DNA of 64,000 nt from an uncultured Eubacteriales bacterium (GTDB taxonomy: Bacteria > Bacillota > Clostridia > Christensenellales > Aristaeellaceae), in contig UQNN01000003.1 of assembly GCA_900542445.1 (NCBI GenBank), positions 62,001-126,000 on the forward strand, in the 5' to 3' direction. A program made the translations under genes and the position numbers. Under the pieces are notes generated by a model, which was not told the origin of the DNA, ran no database searches, and was given only the letters and a program-made list of their open reading frames with translations. Of the stretch, positions 16,131 through 24,657 are shown piece after piece. The first letter of the stretch is position 1; every line of letters begins with the position of its first letter.

Positions 16131-17274
16131 ATTTCGGGAAAACGGTCGTCTGCGCGGCGCGCTGGATGCGTCGCTCTCCGGCCTGAACGGCGACCCCTAT
16201 CTCGCGCGGCGCTTGATCGCTTGTGCAGAGAAACAGCCGAAAGCCGTAAGAAAGCGTTCCATCGGCCTTGTGCTTGCCTTCGTCGCCCTGCTGGCCGCAG
16301 TGAGCGTTGCCGCGGCGGCGGCGCTCAATCTTTTTGAGCAATTCGGTCAAAGCGAGCGTCGATTCGCGGAAATTGCCCCGCAAACCGTCATCGACTCGGA
16401 AACTGCCTCGATTCAGACCGAAAGAACGGGCACGGTTACCGCCTCGATTGCCAACGCCTATTATGACGGCGAATCGCTGCTCATCGGCTACACAATTCAG
16501 GGGAATACCTCGTTTGAACCGTTTTCCCCGACAGCCAAAGAACTGACGCACATGCAGCCGACGGATGACGTTCCCGATTGGCTGCATGCGAAAACGGGCG
16601 ATTCGGCCCTTGCCAAAGCTTGGGAAAACACCAAGCAGGCCGGAATGCCCTGGGGCGTCGTCCGCTATCGCGTCTCAGCTTCCGATCACACCTACACGGA
16701 CGAGGGGCTTGACCTCGGCCCATGGACGGAAACAGAGGACGCTTCCGACCCGAACGTCTTTTCCGCCATCCGCGATTTTGACGCCCTGCCGGAAGCCGCA
16801 CAGAAGCGAGACTCCCTCCCCATCCGCATTGACGTGTATCAATCTGCCGTATGGTTTTATTTCGACGGACGTTCTATGTATACGACGAGCGAACGCATGA
16901 ATTTGTTTCCGATGACGGCGACGATTGAACAAATCAACCATGATTCGGCACAATTTATGGGCTTTGAAACAATAAACGGTGCAAAAATCAGGCTTACGAT
17001 TCAGGCTTCCGAAATCCGCCTGACCGCATCTGTGACTGCCGCAGACGGCGCGCTTCCGCCGATTTCGGATGATTCGTGGTTCGACATGTTGCTGACAGAT
17101 GAAACGGGCTATGCCTTTGAACCCGAATCCTTTGTCATGCCGGATGACCAAACGCTGCTTTTCACCTTTGAGGGGAACGGACAAATGCCCTCGTCCCTCA
17201 GCGCCGTTTTGATGATTGTCGGCCCTTCGGGCAAAACGGAGTCCTTCCCGATTGCGGTGGATATCAACGGCTGA
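16123..17274 (+). CDS. DUF4179-type membrane anti-sigma factor
   Basis: Probably binds and holds the preceding ECF sigma factor at the membrane. The 383-residue protein has a short cytoplasmic part (1-48), a single membrane segment (about 49-72, IGLVLAFVALLAAVSVAAAA) and a large extracytoplasmic region with an immunoglobulin-like DUF4179 segment (IANAYYDGESLLIGYTIQGN near 115). It is coupled to the sigma factor by an 8-base overlap; the ATG at 16123 is supported by GGAGG 8 bases upstream. A terminator follows. Confidence 0.87.
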   Translation: MDEFRENGRLRGALDASLSGLNGDPYLARRLIACAEKQPKAVRKRSIGLVLAFVALLAAVSVAAAAALNLFEQFGQSERRFAEIAPQTVIDSETASIQTERTGTVTASIANAYYDGESLLIGYTIQGNTSFEPFSPTAKELTHMQPTDDVPDWLHAKTGDSALAKAWENTKQAGMPWGVVRYRVSASDHTYTDEGLDLGPWTETEDASDPNVFSAIRDFDALPEAAQKRDSLPIRIDVYQSAVWFYFDGRSMYTTSERMNLFPMTATIEQINHDSAQFMGFETINGAKIRLTIQASEIRLTASVTAADGALPPISDDSWFDMLLTDETGYAFEPESFVMPDDQTLLFTFEGNGQMPSSLSAVLMIVGPSGKTESFPIAVDING

Positions 17275-17306
17275 GCGGACCGAATCCGAAAAATTTGAGA
17301 AACAAC

Positions 17307-17353
17307 AAAACATGCCCACGAACCCATCGTCTCAGTTCGTGAGCATGTTTTTT
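17307..17353 (+). terminator. Terminator of the sigma/anti-sigma operon
   Basis: A 17-bp stem with one mismatch (17307-17323 with 17335-17351), 11-base loop, then a T-run. Confidence 0.88.
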
Positions 17354-17510
17354 ACTTATCCATCCAAACCCTTGCCCGTCCGGCACGTTTCGCCTCACAG
17401 AGCAGCAGATCCGCTTTTTTCATCAATTCCCATTCGTCCTTTGCGCCGGCAAACGCATGCGCGCCGATGCGGTCGATTCCGCCGCATCGGCGTTCATCTT
17501 TCTTCCGTAT
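17352..17510 (-). pseudogene. Remnant of a GGDEF (diguanylate cyclase) C-terminus
   Basis: Reading on in the same frame after the rsmG stop gives 52 open codons that end at TAA (17352-17354). Its last part reads GAHAFAGAKDEWELMKKADL, then LLCEAKRAGRARVWMDK, closely matching the end of GGDEF domains (SIGIA...AD.aLY.AK..GRnrV). The catalytic GGDEF loop and the rest of the gene are missing, and rsmG has its normal end, so this is a decayed fragment joined to the rsmG 3' end by a deletion. Confidence 0.5.
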
Positions 17511-18230
17511 TCACTGACCCAGCGGTTTTCTGTTCGGCGTTCCGGCTTTGCGCGGATAGGCTTTCGGGGTCGTCCCCGTCTTATCCGTCAGCAGCAGCAC
17601 GTGCGCCCAGTCGTCCCGGCCGGGGATCGGCGCATCCACCGTGCCGCGCACCGTGCCGCCCAGCAGAAAAGCCGCGCGCCTTGCGGCGGTCATCTCTTCC
17701 GCCACGCCCGGTCCCTTCCAGGCAATCGCCACGCCGCCCTTTTGAACAAACGGAAGCGTCAATTCTTCCAGCGTCGCCGCGTTGGCCACCGCACGGGAGA
17801 CCGCCGCGTCGTATTGTTCGCGATGCGCCGCCATTTTGGCCGCGTCTTCCGCGCGCGCGTGCAGCGTCTCCGCTTTCAGCCCCAGACGCGCCAGCGCGTC
17901 TTCCAGAAACAGAATGCGCTTGTTCAGCGCGTCCAGAAACGTCATCTGCAAATCCGGCCGCAGAATCAGCAGCGGCATGCCGGGAAAGCCCGCGCCCGTG
18001 CCCACGTCGATGACCTTCGCGCCGGGCATAAGCAGCCCGTGCGCCAGCGGCGCGGCGCTGTCCAGATCGTGGCGGTCCACGCGCTCATCCTCGTCGAGCA
18101 CGGCGGTCAAATCCATGCGCGCGTTGTATTCATCCAAAATGGCGTGAAAGGCTTCAAAACGGTCAAGCGCTGTCTCGTCTGCCGCGATGCCCATCTTTTC
18201 CAGCCCGTTTTTCAGTCTCTCTTTATTCAT
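17511..18230 (-). CDS. rsmG: 16S rRNA (guanine527-N7)-methyltransferase RsmG (GidB)
   Basis: Methylates G527 of 16S rRNA in the 530 loop using S-adenosylmethionine; loss gives low-level streptomycin resistance. The 239-residue protein carries the SAM-binding motif VIDVGTGAGFPG (73-84), NKRILFLEDALARLGL downstream and the C-terminal KAYPRKAGTPNRKPL. The ATG at 18230, with GGGAG 7 bases before, is preferred over a TTG 18 bases upstream. It overlaps the DUF218 gene by 8 bases. It is usually next to parAB near the origin; here it is 15 kb away. Confidence 0.95.
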   Translation of the reverse strand: MNKERLKNGLEKMGIAADETALDRFEAFHAILDEYNARMDLTAVLDEDERVDRHDLDSAAPLAHGLLMPGAKVIDVGTGAGFPGMPLLILRPDLQMTFLDALNKRILFLEDALARLGLKAETLHARAEDAAKMAAHREQYDAAVSRAVANAATLEELTLPFVQKGGVAIAWKGPGVAEEMTAARRAAFLLGGTVRGTVDAPIPGRDDWAHVLLLTDKTGTTPKAYPRKAGTPNRKPLGQ

Positions 18231-18813
18231 AGCGGCTCTCCCACACAAATTTGATCCAGCTCAGGCCCTCGCGCAGATGGTTTTTGATGAAATATTCCGG
18301 CTTGGAAGGGCTGCCCTTGCCGCAGGCGATAATGCCGACCTGTTTGCACAGCGCCAGCGCGCGCGGCACATGGTAATCGCTGGTGACAATCAGCGCTTCC
18401 GTCAGCCCGCGGTCATCCATGATGGACTGCGCATAGCCGAGGTTTTGACGCGTGTTGAACGACCCGGTTTCCGCTTCGATATCCGACGCGGCCACGCCGT
18501 GCTCGATCAGCCAGTCGCGCATCACGTCGCCCTCTGCGCGCGGTTCGTCGCTGCCCTGCGCGCCGCAGACAATCATCAGCATCGGCTGCTTTTGATATTC
18601 CTCCAGCGCCGCCGTCAGCCGTCTTTCCAGCGCGACGGAGGGCGTGCCATCCGCCTTAACCTGCGCGCCGAGCACAATGATGGTGTCAAAATCGCCGACC
18701 GGGGGCAAATGCGTCTCCTTGTAATAAACAAAGCCGATCAGCCCCGCCGCACAAACCACGCCAAAGAGAACAAGCGCTGCAAGCACCGTCAGCAGCCTCC
18801 TTAAAATCTTCAT
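18223..18813 (-). CDS. DUF218 (YdcF/SanA/ElyC-like) membrane-anchored protein
   Basis: A 196-residue protein with an N-terminal membrane anchor (about 8-31) and an extracytoplasmic DUF218 domain: TIIVLGAQVKADGTPS (about 44-59), the central MIVCGAQGSDEP, and VTSDYHVPRALALCK near residue 150. Relatives (SanA, ElyC, YdcF) are linked to envelope barrier function and peptidoglycan or lipid-carrier metabolism, but the chemistry is not settled. AAAGGGG precedes the ATG. It is translationally coupled to rsmG. Confidence 0.87.
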   Translation of the reverse strand: MKILRRLLTVLAALVLFGVVCAAGLIGFVYYKETHLPPVGDFDTIIVLGAQVKADGTPSVALERRLTAALEEYQKQPMLMIVCGAQGSDEPRAEGDVMRDWLIEHGVAASDIEAETGSFNTRQNLGYAQSIMDDRGLTEALIVTSDYHVPRALALCKQVGIIACGKGSPSKPEYFIKNHLREGLSWIKFVWESRYE

Positions 18814-18839
18814 CGTTTCTGCCCCTTTAAATCCTTGTC

Positions 18840-19652
18840 TTATCTGCCGTCCGCCGCGCCGATATCCAGCGCCATCAGCTCGTCTTCCTGCTCCTCGCGG
18901 AGCGTTCCCCGTCTGCCGGGCACATTTCGGCTGCGCATCAGATAGCTGATTTCCTCTTCGCTCTGCCGCCCGTCGAACTGGCTGTTCTGCGTCATGGAAT
19001 ACACGCTGTTTCCGGCGAAAATCAGATGGTCGATGACGCGGACGCCGATGACGTTCAGCGCGCTGATCACCGCGCGGGTGGCGTCATAGTCGTCCTGAGA
19101 GGGTTCAGCCGTGCCGCTGGGGTGATTGTGCGCCAGCAGAACGGCATGCGCGTGATAGCGCAGCGCGGTTTCGACCACCTCTCTGGGATAAATCTGCACC
19201 TGATCGATGGTGCCCTTGTGCAGCAGCGCGGGCCGAAGCACGCGTCCGCTCTGATCCATGCAGATCATATACACGCGCTCTTCGTGCAGGCCGAAAAACA
19301 GCGCGCCCGCATATCTTCTCGCTTCCGCCAGATTGGTGATGACGGGTTTGCTGCCCATCGCGCTGTGCTGATAATAACTGAGCAGCTGCGGCATCAGGCT
19401 CAGCAGCACGGCGGCGTTTTCGCCCACGCCGTCCACCCGCTTCAGCTCCGACGGCGCGGTTTCCAGCACCGCGCTCAGCGAGCCGAAACGCTCGATCAGC
19501 CGATGGGCCAGCGGGTTCACGTCCCGCTGGGGAATGGCAAACATGAGCAAAAGTTCGAGCACTTCATGCTCGGAAAAGCCGGAAAGCCCCTCCTTCATGA
19601 ATCGCTCTTTCATCCGCGCGCGATGGCCCGCGTGGACTGTCTTTTCGCTCAT
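18840..19652 (-). CDS. radC: RadC family JAB/MPN-domain protein
   Basis: Conserved protein with an N-terminal helix-hairpin-helix segment (LKRVDGVGENAAVLL, 70-84) and a C-terminal JAB metalloenzyme-like domain with the motif HNHPSG (175-180) and PSQDD (184-188). Once thought to act in DNA repair, its true role is uncertain. The 270-residue version from ATG 19652 is chosen because AAAGGAGGAG lies directly upstream. Unit A of a composite repeat touches this ribosome binding site. Confidence 0.93.
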   Translation of the reverse strand: MSEKTVHAGHRARMKERFMKEGLSGFSEHEVLELLLMFAIPQRDVNPLAHRLIERFGSLSAVLETAPSELKRVDGVGENAAVLLSLMPQLLSYYQHSAMGSKPVITNLAEARRYAGALFFGLHEERVYMICMDQSGRVLRPALLHKGTIDQVQIYPREVVETALRYHAHAVLLAHNHPSGTAEPSQDDYDATRAVISALNVIGVRVIDHLIFAGNSVYSMTQNSQFDGRQSEEEISYLMRSRNVPGRRGTLREEQEDELMALDIGAADGR

Positions 19653-19665
19653 GCTCTCCTCCTTT

Positions 19666-19715
19666 TTGGGGCTTTGCCCCAAACCCCACCAGTAACCTGA
19701 GGTTTCTGGACTTCC
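19666..19715 (+). repeat. Composite hairpin repeat, copy 2 (units A-B)
   Basis: Unit A is TTGGGGC, TTT, GCCCCAA (19666-19682). Unit B is CCAGTAACC, TGA, GGTTTCTGG (19689-19709, one mismatch). Its complement lies in the 5' leader of radC, and unit A ends on the ribosome binding site. Confidence 0.8.
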
Positions 19716-19940
19716 CGCTTTTGGGACGCGCCATGCGCGCCCCTACATTTTTTATGATCCGCAAACTCGTAATCCCATCCCTCTGACGTGCCCCGCAGGG
19801 CAATAGTCAGAGACGTAACCCCCGTTTCCGGGTGCAGGGTGTCCCTGCTCGTTTTAAGGGGTGTGGGGGTCAAGGGGGCGAAGGGGGAAATCGAAATCCC
19901 CCTAAGCTCCCCTTGCCCGCGGAGCGCGTCCCCATCCAAG
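19716..19940. repeat. Mosaic repeat block between radC and the HAD gene
   Basis: This gene-free stretch shares segments with 25477-25850: a palindrome around GCGCGCCATGCGCGC followed by CCCTACATTTTTT (19727-19752), a segment with CCCCGCAGGGCAATAGTCAG (from 19797), GTGCAGGGTGTCCCTGCTCG (from 19831), and CCCCCTAAGCTCCCCTTGCC (from 19901). It holds no coding region I can support. Confidence 0.7.
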
Positions 19941-19961
19941 TATCAACAACGAACAAAAAAG

Positions 19962-20600
19962 TTAAAAGCGCTTCAAAATCTCTTCCAATTCCTCAAAGCT
20001 GTGCGCCACCGGCAGCCCCGTGGACATCAACCGCTTCAAATCGTTGTGCCCCCATGAAACCAGCACGCAGTCCGCACCCAGCGCTTCCGCCAGGTGGGCA
20101 TCCGCCAGCATATCGCCCACAAGCACCACGTCCGCGCCAGCAAGCCCCAATTCATGCAGCTGCCGCCGGCCGATCTCCGTCTTTTTGCTGGCGCTCTCGT
20201 CCTGCAAGCCGCTGATATCCCGCATATACGGGGTCAGCCCCAGCGCATCGCACTGCTTTTTCAGCGACGGCTCATAGGAAGCGGAAAGCACCGACTGGCT
20301 TCTGCCCTGTGCATGCAGCCTTTGTATGGCTTCCAGCGCGCCGGGGAGCAGCCCCACGCCGATGGCTTTCCGATTGAACTCATCCAGCCAGATGCGCGCG
20401 ATTTCCTCATAGCTGTGCGCATCGTAATTCACGCCGACAAGCGGATAAAAATCCCGCACGGGCATCGTCATGTTGTTTCGGTAATCTTCCAGCGTGATGC
20501 GCGGCACGCCGATCCGGTCAAAGACATAATTGTCCAGATCCACGGAGAGCTGCGCGTCGTTGAGCAGCGTTCCGTTAAAATCCCAAATGATGTGTTTCAT
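19962..20600 (-). CDS. HAD-superfamily phosphatase (phosphoglycolate phosphatase-like)
   Basis: A 212-residue HAD hydrolase with motif I as DFNGT (7-11, nucleophile Asp7; the usual second Asp is Asn9), motif II SASYE near 100, and motifs III/IV with KKTEIGRRQL and VLVGDMLADAHLAEALG (about 165-181). The cap is of the C1 type, as in PGP or beta-phosphoglucomutase-like enzymes; the substrate is unknown and Asn at the second motif-I position may weaken classic phosphatase activity. The ATG at 20600 is only 6 bases after a strong -10 box, with no ribosome binding site, so the mRNA is probably leaderless. Confidence 0.88.
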   Translation of the reverse strand: MKHIIWDFNGTLLNDAQLSVDLDNYVFDRIGVPRITLEDYRNNMTMPVRDFYPLVGVNYDAHSYEEIARIWLDEFNRKAIGVGLLPGALEAIQRLHAQGRSQSVLSASYEPSLKKQCDALGLTPYMRDISGLQDESASKKTEIGRRQLHELGLAGADVVLVGDMLADAHLAEALGADCVLVSWGHNDLKRLMSTGLPVAHSFEELEEILKRF

Positions 20601-20606
20601 ATTTGT

Positions 20607-20635
20607 ATTATACCCTCTCGGTGTGCCTGCGTCAA
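20607..20635 (-). promoter_or_regulatory. Promoter giving a probably leaderless mRNA for the HAD gene
   Basis: On the minus strand TTGACG (20635-20630), 17-base spacer, TATAAT (20612-20607), then only six bases before ATG. A start site 7 bases after the -10 box falls on the A of the start codon. Confidence 0.75.
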
Positions 20636-23600
20636 TCAAACAGCGCGCGAATATCCTCCGGCGTAAGCTGAGTCGGCATGGCCTCGCCCGCCGTAATCAT
20701 CTGATCGAACATCTCCCGCTTTCTCGCGCCGAGCTTGACGACCTGCTCTTCGATGCTGCCGCGCGTAATCATGCGGATGACCGTAACCTTGTGCTTCTGG
20801 CCGATGCGGTGCGCGCGGTCGGTCGCCTGATCTTCCGCCGCCGGGTTCCACCACGGGTCGAAGTGGATGACCGTGTCCGCGCCGACGAGATTCAGTCCGG
20901 AACCGCCCGCCTTGAGCGAAATCAGGAATACCTGACCTTCGCCCGCGTTGAATTGCTGCACCATCTCCACGCGGCGTTTCGGCGGCGTTTCGCCGTCCAG
21001 ATACATGCAGGAGATGCCCACCGCTTCCAGTCTGCGCTGCAAAATTTTGAGCATGCGCGTGAACTGGGAGAAGATGAGCGCGCGATGACCCGCTTCCAGC
21101 GAGCCGGGCAGCACATCCAGCAGCAGATCGAGCTTGCCGCTGGACGCCGCGTAGCTGGGCAGAACCAGCGACGGATGGCCGCAGATCTGCCGCAGTTCGG
21201 TAATGGCGGCGAGCATTTCGATGCGGTTGTTGCCGCCCAACATGCCTTCGACCTGCGGGCGCAGGCGGAGCAGGCTGGCCTGATAGACGCGGCGCTGCTC
21301 CTCGGTCATGTCCGCCGTGAGGGTGATTTCCACCTTCTCCGGCAGTTCGCGCAGCACGTCGCCCTTCAGGCGGCGCAGCAGGAACGGACGGATGCGGTTG
21401 CGCAGCACGTCGGCTTCCTCGCCCGTGCCGAAACGGTGCATGAACTGCGCGAAGGAATTGAGATAGCCCGGCAGCACGAAGTCGAAAATCGACCACAGCT
21501 CACCCGGATGGTTTTCCATCGGCGTACCGGTCAGCGCCAGACGCGTCTGCGCCTTGAGCTGCTTGACCGCGCCCGCGCCGACGCTCATCGCGTTCTTGAT
21601 ATACTGCGCCTCGTCGAGAATCGCAAACCGGAACGACACTTTGGAGAGCAGGCCAATGTCGCGGCGGATGAGCGGATAGCTCGTCAGATACACGTCCACG
21701 TCGCGGTTTTCGCCCGTCAGACGGGAAATGGTCTGCGCGCGCTGGGCCTGCGTGCCCTCGCCCGCCGCACAGCGCAATTCGGGCGCAAATTTCGCGATTT
21801 CCGCCATCCAGTTGTAGACCAGCGACGTCGGCGCCACGACGATGGATGCCGCGTTCTGGTCGCCGCGGCGCTTCGCCCACAGCAGCAGGGTGATGACCTG
21901 CAAGGTCTTGCCCAGACCCATGTCGTCGGCCAGAATGCCGCCCATGTGCAGCCGGTCGAGCGCCTGCATCCACATGAAGCCGCGCATCTGATACGGGCGC
22001 AGCATCTGATCCAGCGGCTCAGGGCAGGGCTCGCCGTCGTCCTGCAAACTGCCGACCATATTTTTGACGCTGTCCTCAGCCTTGACGGGGATTTTTCCGC
22101 TTTCCAGCAGGCTGGTCATATAGGCCGCGCGGTAGGAAGCGACTTCCACCACGCCGCGCAGGTTCTTCTCTTCCTCTTCCGGCTCGCCCATCTCGCCGCC
22201 GACCGCCGCTTCCGCCATCTCGCGCCACTCGTCCATCTCCGAAAGGTCGAGGAATGAGCCGTCCTTGAGGCGGAAATACTTCTTGCGGTCGCGCAGCGCG
22301 CGCAGAATATCGACGACCTCCGGCGCGGGTTCGCCGTCTTCGGTCATTTCCAACCGCAGCGCGCCGTCCTGCATGCGCAGCGTGCCGACAAAATGCGGCT
22401 TGCGCGGGGTCATCTTCCGGAACTCGTCGGAGCAGTAGACTTCCGCATTCTCCTGCATCTTGTAAATGCCCTCGGTCAGGAAACGATAAATCGGCTCCTG
22501 ACCGCCGAGCACGACGCGCCCTTTCTGCATGCGGAAACCGAAGGTCGCCAGCAGGTCGAGCGCACGGCGCTCGGCCGCCGCGTCGCGCAGCAACATGATG
22601 CGCTCGTCGTCCTCCGTCGGCGCGGTCTGCGCGGCAAACGGATCGATTTCTTCGTCGCCGTAGAGAAACGCAATGCGGCAGAGCACCAGATTGTTGTCCC
22701 GGTCGAAATACGCGCGCACCTTCAGTTCGCGACGGATGATGCGCTCGGCCAGCGCGCCGTCGAGCGTCACCGTGCCCGCGCGTTCCAGCGCAGGCAGCAG
22801 GTCGGAGATCACGCGCGTGCTCTGCTGCGCGTCAAAGCGGAATGCGGCGGGCGAACCCGGCCCGGCCTGCGCCGCCAGCAGCACGCGGACAATGCCGCGC
22901 TGGGCTTCCGGCAGACGAAGCACGTCGCCCTCGCAGTAGACATAGGCGCAGTCCGCGTCGAGCATGCGCAGGGTTTTGGGCATCTGCGCGCGCACTTCCA
23001 GTTCGCGCCCGCTGGCAAACACGCCGAAGAGCAGCTCAACCTGCCCGTCGAACACGCTCGGCACGCTGACGACCTCTTCGCCGAAAGAAATCTTGAACGG
23101 CTTAGCCATCAGCAGCTGCATCAGGCGCGGCACAAAGCGGTCGGCCACGGTCAGGTATTTCGCGTCCAGCCCCGTCTGCACAAGCTTGCCTTCCAGCTGG
23201 CAGACGTAGGCCGCATCCTGCAACAGCTTGATGATTTTCGCATCTACGCCCGTGAAGCCCATCCACTCCGGCTCAAGCACAAAACCCTTGCCGAACGCGA
23301 TGGCCGTCTTTTCCTGCAAGCCGCGCAAAAACTGCGCCATACTCTTGACGACGTACATCCGCTCCTGCCCAACGCGCAGAGAAACGCGCACCGGCTCTTT
23401 TTCGCCCAGCAGCCGCAGGGTGATTTCCATTTCCAGCGGCGTTTCCATCGGCAGAGCGCTTTGCAGCGTGCCCATCAGCGCGCTCGCGTTTTCCCGCGCG
23501 CGGCGGCGGCGCATTTCCTCAATCGCGCCGGTGGAAATGGCCTGCATCATCGCCGCGGCCAGATGGCGGCACGGCTTATGCACGTTGCCGAAAAAGTCGC

Positions 23601-23793
23601 ACGAGCAGCGCCCGCTCAGCTTGGTCGTCGCGCCGACGCGCACAATGCGCCGCGGATCGCCGTCCACCGCATAGCGCAGAAAGCCGTTTTCATCCTCAAG
23701 CGGATGCACGCCGCCCTGACGGAAAATGACAAGACCCGCGTTATATTCTTCTTCCGGCGTAATGCGCCGGATGATTTCCATACCTTCAGCCAC
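20632..23793 (-). CDS. SWIM zinc-finger SNF2-family helicase/ATPase
   Basis: ATP-driven double-stranded DNA translocase of 1,053 residues; bacterial members are linked to transcription or DNA repair but are poorly studied. A SWIM zinc finger near the N-terminus has CxC-x9-CxH (Cys63, Cys65, Cys75, His77). A bacterial SNF2-associated region follows, then the SNF2 ATPase with Walker A DDMGLGKT (about 621-629) and DEAQ (about 725), and a helicase C domain ending with the motif VI region ATDRAHRIGQKHKV. The GTG start at 23793 has GGAG 7 bases upstream. It ends 31 bases before the HAD start codon and overlaps that gene's promoter. No modification or defence partner gene is adjacent. Confidence 0.93.
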   Translation of the reverse strand: MAEGMEIIRRITPEEEYNAGLVIFRQGGVHPLEDENGFLRYAVDGDPRRIVRVGATTKLSGRCSCDFFGNVHKPCRHLAAAMMQAISTGAIEEMRRRRARENASALMGTLQSALPMETPLEMEITLRLLGEKEPVRVSLRVGQERMYVVKSMAQFLRGLQEKTAIAFGKGFVLEPEWMGFTGVDAKIIKLLQDAAYVCQLEGKLVQTGLDAKYLTVADRFVPRLMQLLMAKPFKISFGEEVVSVPSVFDGQVELLFGVFASGRELEVRAQMPKTLRMLDADCAYVYCEGDVLRLPEAQRGIVRVLLAAQAGPGSPAAFRFDAQQSTRVISDLLPALERAGTVTLDGALAERIIRRELKVRAYFDRDNNLVLCRIAFLYGDEEIDPFAAQTAPTEDDERIMLLRDAAAERRALDLLATFGFRMQKGRVVLGGQEPIYRFLTEGIYKMQENAEVYCSDEFRKMTPRKPHFVGTLRMQDGALRLEMTEDGEPAPEVVDILRALRDRKKYFRLKDGSFLDLSEMDEWREMAEAAVGGEMGEPEEEEKNLRGVVEVASYRAAYMTSLLESGKIPVKAEDSVKNMVGSLQDDGEPCPEPLDQMLRPYQMRGFMWMQALDRLHMGGILADDMGLGKTLQVITLLLWAKRRGDQNAASIVVAPTSLVYNWMAEIAKFAPELRCAAGEGTQAQRAQTISRLTGENRDVDVYLTSYPLIRRDIGLLSKVSFRFAILDEAQYIKNAMSVGAGAVKQLKAQTRLALTGTPMENHPGELWSIFDFVLPGYLNSFAQFMHRFGTGEEADVLRNRIRPFLLRRLKGDVLRELPEKVEITLTADMTEEQRRVYQASLLRLRPQVEGMLGGNNRIEMLAAITELRQICGHPSLVLPSYAASSGKLDLLLDVLPGSLEAGHRALIFSQFTRMLKILQRRLEAVGISCMYLDGETPPKRRVEMVQQFNAGEGQVFLISLKAGGSGLNLVGADTVIHFDPWWNPAAEDQATDRAHRIGQKHKVTVIRMITRGSIEEQVVKLGARKREMFDQMITAGEAMPTQLTPEDIRALFD

Positions 23794-24213
23794 AAAATCT
23801 CTCCGCTTCCCAAAAAATTAAAACCGTGAAAAGGGTAACTTATTTTTAATTCTTCGCGGCGCTGCCGTATTCCTGCCGTTTCGCGGTCAAGTTCCCCGTG
23901 ATTTTGCAAGTTTGAACGGTTTTCACGATTTCAATAAATGAAAAGAACGCAAAGCGCGTCAAAACGCGACGATAGCCGCCTAACCCGCTGACCATGAAGA
24001 AGGATTAACCAGGGTGCGCTCGATTTTCTGAGCAGCGTGCCGAGCATCAACCGGGATGATAATCAGCTTTACCAAACCTTTTTCCTGAGGAAACAAAAAA
24101 ACCTCTTCCTGTTTTCTCATCATTGACTCCATATAGAGAAATTGACAAAGAAAGGACAGGAGAGGGTTTTTTCTCGAATTCGTTAATCTTTTCGTGCGGA
24201 TTTATTCAAATTT
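23794..24213. other. Gene-poor 420-base stretch with an imperfect hairpin
   Basis: This region is less GC-rich than its surroundings. It holds an imperfect long-looped inverted repeat (AACCTCTTCCTGTTTTCT near 24101 against AGAAAGGACAGGAGAGGGTT near 24153), with T-runs outside both arms, which may terminate thrE transcription. Beyond the 47-codon frame listed separately I see no supported gene. Confidence 0.5.
23980..24123 (-). CDS. Possible small ORF, 47 residues
   Basis: An open frame from ATG 24123 to TAG 23980 encodes a small, protein-like sequence (MMRKQEEVFLFPQEKGLVKL, then IIIPVDARHAAQKIERTLVN). GGAG lies 3 bases before the ATG, which is too close for good initiation. It could be a real small gene or the tail of a lost gene; I recognise no family. 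Confidence 0.25.
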   Translation of the reverse strand: MMRKQEEVFLFPQEKGLVKLIIIPVDARHAAQKIERTLVNPSSWSAG

Positions 24214-24657
24214 TTAAAGCAGTTTTTTATTTTTTTCCGCCAGTGCCCGAAACAACACGGACGTCACCGCCGCGCCGACGGCGATCGCCGCAACGATCTG
24301 CACCGCGACCATGCCTTCCTGCGCGGCCGCCGCGCCGCGGTTTTCCACCAGCGCCAGCATCGCCAGATAGAAATTGTATCCCGGCACGAGCGGCACCAGC
24401 GCGCCGAGCAGAAAGATCGTGGACGGCGTGCGCATTTTGCGCGCCAGCAGCTCGCAGACCACCGAAACGAACACCGTGGAAAAGAAGTACGCGGACATGG
24501 TGCCAAATCCCGCCATGCCCAGCAGAATATAAACAATGTAGCCTGCCAGACCGATAAAGGATGCGGGCAGAATCGTGTTTTTCGGCGCGTTGAGGATATA
24601 GCCGTAACCCAGCGTGCCGCCGAACGCGCCGAGCGCCGCGACGATGATCTTACGCAT
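24214..24657 (-). CDS. Threonine/serine exporter ThrE, small subunit (ThrE_2 domain)
   Basis: Integral membrane protein of 147 residues with four to five hydrophobic segments, corresponding to the C-terminal ThrE_2 half (DUF3815) of the single-chain ThrE exporter. Conserved features include the FGTLGYGYILNAP region at the start and LGALVPLVPGYNFYLAM in the middle. It overlaps the larger ThrE_1 gene by one base (TGATG), so both halves are made together and probably form one transporter. Confidence 0.88.
   Translation of the reverse strand: MRKIIVAALGAFGGTLGYGYILNAPKNTILPASFIGLAGYIVYILLGMAGFGTMSAYFFSTVFVSVVCELLARKMRTPSTIFLLGALVPLVPGYNFYLAMLALVENRGAAAAQEGMVAVQIVAAIAVGAAVTSVLFRALAEKNKKLL

Noticed and set aside
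20530..22257. Plus-strand frame of 575 codons opposite the SNF2 helicase
   Set aside because: Gln/His/Arg-rich, no recognisable domain, and it runs through the HAD promoter and the SNF2 catalytic region.
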